Positions 6,577 to 11,378 of a DNA stretch of 11,378 nucleotides are shown one piece after another. Origin of the DNA: Thermoflexales bacterium (GTDB lineage Bacteria; Chloroflexota; Anaerolineae; B4-G1; SLSP01). Each line of letters starts with the position of its first letter. Within the stretch, counting starts at the first letter, position 1. The notes beneath the pieces were generated by a model, which was given only the letters and a program-made list of their open reading frames with translations, was not told where the DNA came from and did no database searches. The translations under genes and the position numbers were made by a program. The stretch lies in NCBI GenBank assembly GCA_015486785.1, contig WFQZ01000076.1:1-11378 (forward strand). The letters are read 5' to 3'.

Positions 6577-9237
6577 CTACCCCGATCCATCCAACAGCTC
6601 CACGTATCCGGCGTCGCCGTGGACGCGCACGAGCTGCCCACTTCTGATGCGCTTTGTGGCATCAATCACGCCGACGACCGCCGGAATGCCGTACTCTCGC
6701 GCCACGACCGAGCCGTGACTCATCAGCCCGCCCACCTCGGTGATCAGACCAGCGGCGTTCACGAAAAGAGGCGTCCAGCCGGGGTCGGTGAACGGCGCGA
6801 CGAGGATTTCGCCTGGATTGAGCCGCGCGGTGCGAGGATCAAGTACCACTTTGGCGATGCCTTCCACCACGCCCGCCGAGACCGGGCTGCCGATCAGTGC
6901 GCTGTCTGGCGCGTTTCCACCTGCGAGTTGGGCGGCGGGAATCTCGCCCTCGCTGGTGATCACGTGCGGCGGGGTTAAGGTTTGATAGTGCTCGAATGCG
7001 CTGCGTCGCTCTGCCACCAGTGGCTTGAGTGTCTGCTTGTCGTTCCAGGCGTTGAGGATCTCGGGCAGGGTTAAGAACCAGATGTCATCCGCTGCTTCAA
7101 GCCGCCCTTCGCGCCGGAGGGCTTCCCCGGCCTCGCCAAAGACCGGCTTGAGCAGCGAGAGCACTCGCACTGCAAGGTACTTGTGATATCCCCGCAGGGG
7201 GATGAAGCCCCGGCTCGCGTGTATGAAGCGGCGCACCAGGGGCCGCCGTATCCAGCCGAGAAAGCCTCGTCCGGCGGCCTCGGTGATTCGGGCGGCGGCT
7301 TGCTCGGCTTCAGTGATCAATCGTCGGTAGCGTGCCCGGTGTGTCCCCGGCTCGCTGGAGCTTGCTGCGCTCAGAACCATCTGCAGGAGCGAGGTGGGGT
7401 CTTCCAGCCAGCGGGGGCGGCTCAGGTCAATTTCGGAAGGCCCGCGTGCGCCGTAGACTTCCATAAAATGATCCCAGGCTTGCAGGAAAGTCTCGCTGCC
7501 GGGAAGCTCCACGGCGCGGGCGAGGCGCGTTTGAACGTCCAGGTGTGTTTGCTCCAGGTGCGTCAACAGTTCCTCGGAGGCGCGGGCCGCGTCCGCGAGA
7601 TCGCCCACCGCCAATTCCATCTCTGTTTCAATGCCCCCGATCAATCCGCGTTCCTGCGCCAGGAGGTCTTGTCCGTCCACCCGCCGACGCATGAGCACAT
7701 TGAGTAGCCCGGAGGCAATAAACCCGGCGATTATTTCATCGGTCCACTTAAATGCCGGCGTGAGCATATGATGTAGTTCGTACACCGTAAAATTGAGCCG
7801 CGCCTGCAAATCTTGGGTTTCTTTCAGCTTGGAGCGCACCGTTGTCAGATGCTCCTCGATGAGGGTCATGGCTTTCTCCGTAGCTGTTTCTGTCTTGTCC
7901 CAGAGTAAGCTGCGCAGTACTTTGAGTGAAAACGGGAGTCCGAGGCGCAGGACGCTCCATAAGTTGAGCCGTTCGCCCTGCGTTTGAAAGCGAGGCCGCG
8001 CGGCAACTGCGGAGAGTGCTGGCACGGAACGCGGCTCGATCCGCATAAGCGACTGGCACAGAAAACGTCGTCCCAGGGGATGGCGCAAGAGGGGCGAAAC
8101 GTCGCCATAGATCCGCCCTCCGGCTGTGGCGACGTAGCGGCTTTCCATTTGCCCGTGATCGTGTCCTACGGGGAGAAACGTGCGTAGGATTGAAAGGGAC
8201 AATGGGGGCATGCTATCGGTCATCACCTGCTGGTGCGAGATGCTGAAATAAACGTGCAGCGCGTCGTCTTCAGGGCGCGGCATCGGCAGCGGATACAGCG
8301 AGGTGATGGGACGCGCTTGGATGATGTAGACCGTGTCTGCTGCGATGGCCCATTCAATGTCTTGCGGTTTGCCGTAATGCGCCTCGATTTGACTCCCCAG
8401 CCGAGCTAGTTCGCCGATCTGGGTGTCTGTGAGTGCCGCGCGGGTGCGTTCGCCTGCGGGCAATGTGATCTGTTGGGTGCCGCCGGCATCGAGGGCGCGG
8501 ATGGCGACCCGCTTGGTGGCCACCTGCCGTTTGAGGATGCGGTGCGTGCGCTTATCCACCCGGTACAAGTCTGCTGAAACCAGGCCGGACACGATTGCTT
8601 CGCCCAGCCCGAAACTCGCATCGATGGATGCGATGTTCCGATTGCCGGAGACCGGGTCGGCGGTGAACAAGACGCCGGAGACATCCGCTTGCACCATCTG
8701 TTGGATGACCACGGCCAGCGCGATCCGGCGGTGGTCAAAGCCGTTTTGCAGGCGATACAAGATCGCGCGATCTGTGAACAGTGAGATGAAACAAGCCTTC
8801 ACGCTTTTTAGCAGCGCGTCCGCCCCCCGGATGTTTAAGTAAGTGTCGTGCTGCCCGGCGAAGGACGCGAAGGGCAAATCCTCGGCGGTGGCGGAGGAGC
8901 GAACTGCGTAGGCATACGTCTCACCGGTCTGCCGCCAGGCTCGCACCACAGACTCGGTGACTTCTTGGGGCAAGGGCACGCGCTCCAAAGATGTGCGCAC
9001 TTCGTGCCCGACCCGGCGGAGCTGCTCAAGATCGTCGAGTGTTATTTGCTCCAGCTGGGGGTAGATGTCTGTCGGCGCATCGGCCATAAATCGCCGGAAA
9101 GCCTCGGTGGTCACGCAGAACCCCGGCGGTACGTTGAAGCCTGCTTGCGTCAACTCGCCTAGATTTGCGCCTTTGCCGCCCACCTCTGCGTGGTTGGCGG
9201 CGTTGATAGCATCAAATGTGCGTGTGAAATGAGCCAT
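6577..9237 (-). CDS. rph: Rifampicin phosphotransferase-like / PEP-synthase-like phosphotransferase
   Basis: Rph inactivates rifamycins by moving the beta phosphate of ATP to the drug through a phospho-His intermediate. The 886-residue protein has three parts. The N-terminal PPDK-type ATP-grasp domain (1 to about 320) has GGKG with Lys22, AVRSSATAEDLPFASFAGQ with Arg113, SIDASFGLGEAIVSGLVSAD, DIEW with Glu295 and QARP (307-310). A middle alpha-helical domain (about 330-760) matches the Rph drug-binding region, with SHQQVMTDSM and GARGPSEIDLSRPRW. The C-terminal swivelling domain has GGLMSHGSVVAREYGIPAV, with catalytic His841. The PEP/pyruvate barrel of true PEP synthase is absent. ATG at 9237 is preceded by AAGGAGA and aligns with the family N-terminus; an upstream in-frame ATG at 9321 would add 28 unlikely residues. 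Whether it acts on rifampicin or on another compound cannot be read from the sequence. The actinobacterial rifamycin-associated element was not seen upstream. Confidence 0.85.
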   Translation of the reverse strand: MAHFTRTFDAINAANHAEVGGKGANLGELTQAGFNVPPGFCVTTEAFRRFMADAPTDIYPQLEQITLDDLEQLRRVGHEVRTSLERVPLPQEVTESVVRAWRQTGETYAYAVRSSATAEDLPFASFAGQHDTYLNIRGADALLKSVKACFISLFTDRAILYRLQNGFDHRRIALAVVIQQMVQADVSGVLFTADPVSGNRNIASIDASFGLGEAIVSGLVSADLYRVDKRTHRILKRQVATKRVAIRALDAGGTQQITLPAGERTRAALTDTQIGELARLGSQIEAHYGKPQDIEWAIAADTVYIIQARPITSLYPLPMPRPEDDALHVYFSISHQQVMTDSMPPLSLSILRTFLPVGHDHGQMESRYVATAGGRIYGDVSPLLRHPLGRRFLCQSLMRIEPRSVPALSAVAARPRFQTQGERLNLWSVLRLGLPFSLKVLRSLLWDKTETATEKAMTLIEEHLTTVRSKLKETQDLQARLNFTVYELHHMLTPAFKWTDEIIAGFIASGLLNVLMRRRVDGQDLLAQERGLIGGIETEMELAVGDLADAARASEELLTHLEQTHLDVQTRLARAVELPGSETFLQAWDHFMEVYGARGPSEIDLSRPRWLEDPTSLLQMVLSAASSSEPGTHRARYRRLITEAEQAAARITEAAGRGFLGWIRRPLVRRFIHASRGFIPLRGYHKYLAVRVLSLLKPVFGEAGEALRREGRLEAADDIWFLTLPEILNAWNDKQTLKPLVAERRSAFEHYQTLTPPHVITSEGEIPAAQLAGGNAPDSALIGSPVSAGVVEGIAKVVLDPRTARLNPGEILVAPFTDPGWTPLFVNAAGLITEVGGLMSHGSVVAREYGIPAVVGVIDATKRIRSGQLVRVHGDAGYVELLDGSG

Positions 9238-9284
9238 AAGTATCTCCTTGTCTCCCGAATTGTGCTTGCTCCGCGACAATCGCC

Positions 9285-9290
9285 AGTATA
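9285..9290 (-). promoter_or_regulatory. Candidate -10 element for rph
   Basis: Read on the - strand, TATACT lies about 48 bases before the rph ATG. No good -35 stands at normal spacing, so this is a weak call made from position and -10 similarity only. Confidence 0.25.
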
Positions 9291-9314
9291 TCACAACAGA
9301 CGTTCCTCCGTGGC

Positions 9315-9345
9315 TTGACAATAATCATCAGTTGGCTAATATAAT
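9315..9345 (+). promoter_or_regulatory. Sigma-70-type promoter of the ferredoxin/permease locus
   Basis: TTGACA at 9315-9320 and TATAAT at 9340-9345 both match the consensus exactly, but with a long 19-base spacer. TAATAT at 9337-9342 gives a 16-base spacer instead. Transcription would begin near 9352 and place a strong ribosome-binding site (AAGGAGGAGG, 9371-9380) about 20 bases into the message. The promoter diverges from rph. The overlong spacing of two perfect hexamers recalls promoters activated by DNA-distorting metal regulators of the MerR family, but no such regulator gene is in the window. Confidence 0.6.
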
Positions 9346-9386
9346 AAACAAGTTTCTTCTTTTTTAGGCAAAGGAGGAGGAAACAA

Positions 9387-9524
9387 ATGAGACATGTTTG
9401 CCAATGCTGGTGGGACGGCTGGGGCGCGGATTCCTCTTTGTTGGAAGTGACGTTGATGAATAACTTTAAACTAAGGAGGAATCACTATGGCTTGGCTGAC
9501 TGGGTATCCCAGAGAAAACATTGA
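9387..9524 (+). CDS. Possible 45-aa Cys/Trp-rich small protein or leader peptide
   Basis: ATG at 9387 stands 6 bases after AAGGAGGAGG (9371-9380), one of the strongest ribosome-binding sites in the window, and is the first start after the promoter at 9315-9345. The frame gives MRHVCQCWWDGWGADSS and continues to a TGA at 9522-9524, 45 residues in all, overlapping the ferredoxin start by 38 bases in another frame. I do not recognise it. The N-terminal H-V-C-x-C-W-W stretch could bind metal or an oxyanion, or it could act as a regulatory leader. Without the ribosome-binding site I would dismiss it as noise. It is shorter than most gene finders report. Confidence 0.35.
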   Translation: MRHVCQCWWDGWGADSSLLEVTLMNNFKLRRNHYGLADWVSQRKH

Positions 9525-9798
9525 TTGGTTTCCCACGATTGACCCTGAGAAGTGCGTCAAATGCGGGATGTGCATGAATTGCGGAAGGAATGTGTACGAG
9601 TGGACGGAGGACGGCCCCATAGTTGCTCGGCCCTACGAGTGCGTAGTGGGATGTACCACGTGCGCTAATCTCTGCCTTGGAAATGCCATTACCTTCCCCG
9701 ACATTCAATACGTGCGCGAGATCTACAAGAAGGATGGAATATGGGCGAAGGTGAAGAGGCAGCTTGAAAAGAATGGCCGACTGAACGCGGGAGGATAG
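9487..9798 (+). CDS. Small ferredoxin-like protein, probably two [4Fe-4S] clusters
   Basis: This 103-residue protein probably carries electrons in the cytoplasm, with the redox partner unknown. It has eight cysteines in two groups: Cys23, 26, 29 and 32 (C-x2-C-x2-C-x2-C-G-R) and Cys52, 56, 59 and 63 (C-x3-C-x2-C-x3-C-L). The second group is irregular for a bacterial 2[4Fe-4S] ferredoxin, where C-x2-C-x2-C-x3-C-P is usual, and no proline follows the last cysteine of either group. The core text GPIVARPYECVVGCTTCANL, flanked by YPTID-like and NAITFPD-like segments, resembles a small ferredoxin family of anaerobes, judged from memory. The last 30 residues are basic and helical. ATG at 9487 has AAGGAGGA at 9473-9480. 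The permease gene follows in the same direction after 131 bases that hold a strong hairpin, so the two are probably linked in function. Confidence 0.8.
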   Translation: MAWLTGYPRENIDWFPTIDPEKCVKCGMCMNCGRNVYEWTEDGPIVARPYECVVGCTTCANLCLGNAITFPDIQYVREIYKKDGIWAKVKRQLEKNGRLNAGG

Positions 9799-9815
9799 CT
9801 GTCTTGACGATGAAC

Positions 9816-9850
9816 ATTGCAGGGAAGAGGGCTTCCCTTTTCCCTGCAAT
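9816..9850 (+). repeat. Perfect 16-bp hairpin between ferredoxin and permease genes
   Basis: Bases 9816-9831 pair with 9835-9850 along the whole arm (one G-U pair if read as RNA), with only CTT in the loop. There is no T-run after the 3' arm (the next bases are TGATAACGCC), so it is not a classical rho-independent terminator. It may stabilise the upstream message, attenuate read-through into the permease gene, or bind a regulator. Confidence 0.75.
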
Positions 9851-9929
9851 TGATAACGCCCAGATTCGCTTGGCGCGACTGTGCGAATTTTGAGTTAGGC
9901 GCCATGCAATATCGCTGACAAGGAGAAAG

Positions 9930-10901
9930 ATGGTAAAGGTTGGGAAATTAGCAAAGCACCTTTCAAAGAACATGCTGCTCTACACGCTGCTGATAATCGC
10001 GGCGGGGATTTTGGTGAGCACTCACTATGCTGTTGGATTCCTATCCCAGTACATTCTGGTGATAGTCTTTCTGATGATCTACCCGATGATGGTCAACGTC
10101 TCTTTTGAATCTCTCAAGATGGTCAAGGAGGCTCATAAACCGATAACCATTGCGTTGATCTTTAACTTCATCCTGGCCCCTCTGCTGTACTGGCTGCTGT
10201 GCGACATATTCCAGGTTTCTCAAGACATTAAAGTTGCCCTGATTCTCCTGGCTGTTGCGCCTGCTTCCAGCATGGGATTGGGGTACGTAGGACTTTCCAA
10301 AGGAAACATGGTTTCCGCCAGTGTGATTGTGGCACTGGCTTTTGTGTTGTCCCTGGTCGTGTATCCAATAACCATCCGCTTTTTAAGTCTGGGGAATCAG
10401 GCAATCCCCTTAGCTGAGATCGTCAAAAGCCTGCTCTCTGTGCTGGTCCTACCGTTGGTGTTGGGTCTGATAACCAGGGAAAGGCTGATAGAGCGCAAAG
10501 GCATCGATTTCAAGAAAATCAAGCCGATCTTCTCACTCATCACCTTACTTTTCCTTTACGTTTTGATCTTCGTGATCTTTGCGCTCAAGGGACAGTTGAT
10601 AATAAAACATTGGGGCCACGTGATGGCAATTGCGCCTGTGGCAACCTTGTTTTACATAACGATGATCGCCGTAGCGCTGCTGTTTAATAAATATGTCGCA
10701 AAATTAGATTACGAGCATAACCAGGCGATAGTGTTTACTACGGTTAGCAAGAATGTGGCCCTGACGATAGGTCTACTGGTGACTGCATTCGGAAACAGTG
10801 GCCCGGTTATAGCGATGTATCCGGCCATCATCTCTCTGTTCCAGATCGTATTCCTGATGACTTACCTCCACTTTAATGAGCACATTAAAGCGTGGTGGTA
10901 A
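9930..10901 (+). CDS. BASS-superfamily permease (bile acid:sodium symporter / ACR3-like)
   Basis: This 323-residue integral membrane protein has about ten hydrophobic segments (roughly 14-32, 38-56, 72-92, 100-118, 128-150, 160-180, 203-225, 236-256, 266-290 and 295-316), the layout of the BASS fold. The fourth segment reads LAVAPASSMGLGYVGLSKGN, which matches the family's crossing-helix region, and the later TTVSKNVALTIGL matches the second crossing region. ACR3 arsenite exporters have an essential Cys after the A-P of the first of these (A-P-C); here it is Ala112, and the only Cys in the protein is Cys91. Arsenite export by the ACR3 mechanism is therefore doubtful, though database entries may call it an arsenic resistance protein. 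ATG at 9930 has AAGGAG just upstream. It follows the ferredoxin gene and precedes a His-rich metal-protein gene. The substrate is unknown. Confidence 0.82.
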   Translation: MVKVGKLAKHLSKNMLLYTLLIIAAGILVSTHYAVGFLSQYILVIVFLMIYPMMVNVSFESLKMVKEAHKPITIALIFNFILAPLLYWLLCDIFQVSQDIKVALILLAVAPASSMGLGYVGLSKGNMVSASVIVALAFVLSLVVYPITIRFLSLGNQAIPLAEIVKSLLSVLVLPLVLGLITRERLIERKGIDFKKIKPIFSLITLLFLYVLIFVIFALKGQLIIKHWGHVMAIAPVATLFYITMIAVALLFNKYVAKLDYEHNQAIVFTTVSKNVALTIGLLVTAFGNSGPVIAMYPAIISLFQIVFLMTYLHFNEHIKAWW

Positions 10902-11204
10902 CTGCTCGCCGTGAGAGCCGTGGAGGACGCTGCGAGAGGGTGAAATCTCCGCGTCCTCTGCGACTCGCGGGCTGATAGGCAAAATTCTCAGAGGAATAGC
11001 GTGGTGAAGGAGGTTCATTGACCGTCGTGTGATTGGCCTGTGGTGGCGGAGTTTGAGATAGTGTGTCTGATAGATCTCCCTGCTGACGGCGCATTGTTAC
11101 GCTGACACGCTCCTTTGCGAGGAAAACAAGGAGCTGGAGGATGGATTAGCCGTAGTGGCTATACGATGTATTTGACATACTTTCAAAAACAGGAGGCATT
11201 TCTA
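10902..11204 (+). other. Intergenic region with two inverted repeats, no gene seen
   Basis: No convincing reading frame is present on either strand. Two inverted repeats stand out: GAGGACGC at 10923-10930 with GCGTCCTC at 10951-10958, enclosing a weaker GAGA/TCTC pairing, and GCTCCTT at 11109-11115 with AAGGAGC at 11128-11134. Neither is followed by a T-run. Near the 3' end, ATAC-GAT-GTAT and GTAT-TTGAC-ATAC overlap at 11161-11180, which could be an operator. A sound ribosome-binding site, AGGAGG at 11191-11196, serves the next gene. Confidence 0.5.
10923..10958 (+). repeat. Inverted repeat downstream of the permease gene
   Basis: Eight-base arms (10923-10930 and 10951-10958) pair perfectly, with a further 4-bp inner helix (10934-10937 with 10946-10949). 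It begins 21 bases after the permease stop, where a terminator would be expected, but it lacks a T-run. It may end transcription only partly or protect the 3' end of the message. Confidence 0.5.
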
Positions 11205-11378
11205 ATGAAAGAGCATGATTCTCACACAGAGCACCACAAAGGCCACGACGCCGGTCACGCCGGACACGCGGGCCACGATGTTGGTCACGCCGGGCATGAC
11301 GCCGGGCATGACACCGGCCACGATGGCCATGCCGGGCATGTGGATCACACCGGCCACGAGCAGATGTTCCGCAAACGA
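11205..11378 (+). CDS. His-rich N-terminus, probably a CopB-type heavy-metal P-type ATPase (cut by window edge)
   Basis: Only the first 58 codons are present. From residue 4 to about 52 the protein is a run of G-H-x and G-H-D/A units with about 20 histidines, which is a metal-binding tail. It is followed by HEQMFRKR, which in copper/silver P1B ATPases of the CopB type stands just before the first membrane helix (usually MFRxRFW). Such ATPases pump metal ions out of the cytoplasm using ATP. None of the ATPase hallmarks (CPH or CPC, DKTGT) is inside the window, so this is an inference from the tail and the junction. Another His-rich metal protein, such as a cation-diffusion transporter, is the main alternative. 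AGGAGG at 11191-11196 sits 8 bases before ATG 11205. The underlying DNA is a degenerate tandem repeat. Confidence 0.65.
   Translation, partial: MKEHDSHTEHHKGHDAGHAGHAGHDVGHAGHDAGHDTGHDGHAGHVDHTGHEQMFRKR
11239..11358 (+). repeat. Degenerate tandem repeat coding for Gly-His units
   Basis: Units of about 9 to 15 bases built on the themes GGCCACGA and GGTCACGCCGG or GGGCATG are repeated across this stretch, with codon drift between GGT/GGC/GGG and CAC/CAT. The repeat stays in frame and could change length by slippage or recombination, which would alter the number of histidines in the tail. Confidence 0.65.

Noticed and set aside
7183..7707. 174-codon open frame on the + strand inside rph
   Set aside because: It is antisense to the well-supported middle domain of Rph and shows no domain text of its own.
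6577..9237. Calling the gene phosphoenolpyruvate synthase (ppsA) or pyruvate phosphate dikinase
   Set aside because: The PEP/pyruvate-binding TIM barrel is absent and the swivelling His domain is at the C-terminus, as in Rph.
9237..9321. 28-residue N-terminal extension of Rph from ATG at 9321
   Set aside because: ATG 9237 has a good AAGGAGA site and matches the family start; the extension overlaps promoter-like sequence.
9930..10901. Calling the permease an ACR3 arsenite exporter
   Set aside because: The essential cysteine after A-P in the fourth membrane segment is replaced by Ala112, so only superfamily membership is supported.
11101..11150. Very short frame ATG-GAT-TAG after GGAGG near 11141
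   Set aside because: Two codons cannot be supported as a gene; the GGAGG is part of an inverted-repeat region.
11172..11177. TTGACA as a -35 for the His-rich gene
   Set aside because: No -10 can fit: the position 17 bases downstream falls on the ribosome-binding site. It may be part of an operator instead.

Overview
The window looks like chromosomal DNA of a moderately GC-rich bacterium, most plausibly an anaerobic or thermotolerant member of the Chloroflexota (Anaerolineae-like). This assignment is an inference. It rests on a recO-glyQ-glyS order in which glyQ and glyS form one gene, the text of the GlyQ half, a rifampicin phosphotransferase-like enzyme and an anaerobe-type ferredoxin/permease pair. 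No rRNA, tRNA, CRISPR array or insertion sequence was recognised.

Region 1 (1-3616, + strand, GC-rich housekeeping): the 3' part of recO (DNA repair) is followed after 12 bases by a fused alpha/beta glycyl-tRNA synthetase gene (glyQS, 1005 aa). Region 2 (about 3617-6563, + strand, lower GC): a compact restriction-modification island. It holds a HindIII-family endonuclease (expected target AAGCTT), an adenine-class DNA methyltransferase with the HindIII-partner layout, and then a second methyltransferase of a different class (Dam/DpnM type, expected target GATC) with no matching nuclease in view. The three genes are nearly contiguous. I found no AAGCTT in the + strand of the window, and since the site is palindromic this covers both strands.

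Region 3 (6577-9237, - strand, GC-rich): a large enzyme with an N-terminal PPDK/PEP-synthase ATP-grasp domain, a middle domain resembling the rifampicin-binding domain of Rph, and a C-terminal swivelling phospho-His domain. It lacks the PEP/pyruvate TIM barrel and so fits rifampicin phosphotransferase rather than PEP synthase. It converges on the methyltransferase gene with only 13 bases between the stop codons.

Region 4 (9315-11378, + strand, lower GC): a strong sigma-70-like promoter divergent from rph drives a possible 45-codon Cys/Trp-rich small ORF, an 8-Cys ferredoxin-like protein, a very stable 16-bp hairpin, a BASS-superfamily (ACR3-like) permease that lacks the cysteine required in arsenite transporters, and, after a 303-base gap with two further inverted repeats, the start of a protein with a Gly-His-repeat N-terminus typical of CopB-type metal P-type ATPases, cut by the window edge. 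The permease, the Fe-S protein and the His-rich protein suggest a metal or oxyanion stress locus, but the substrate is not determined.
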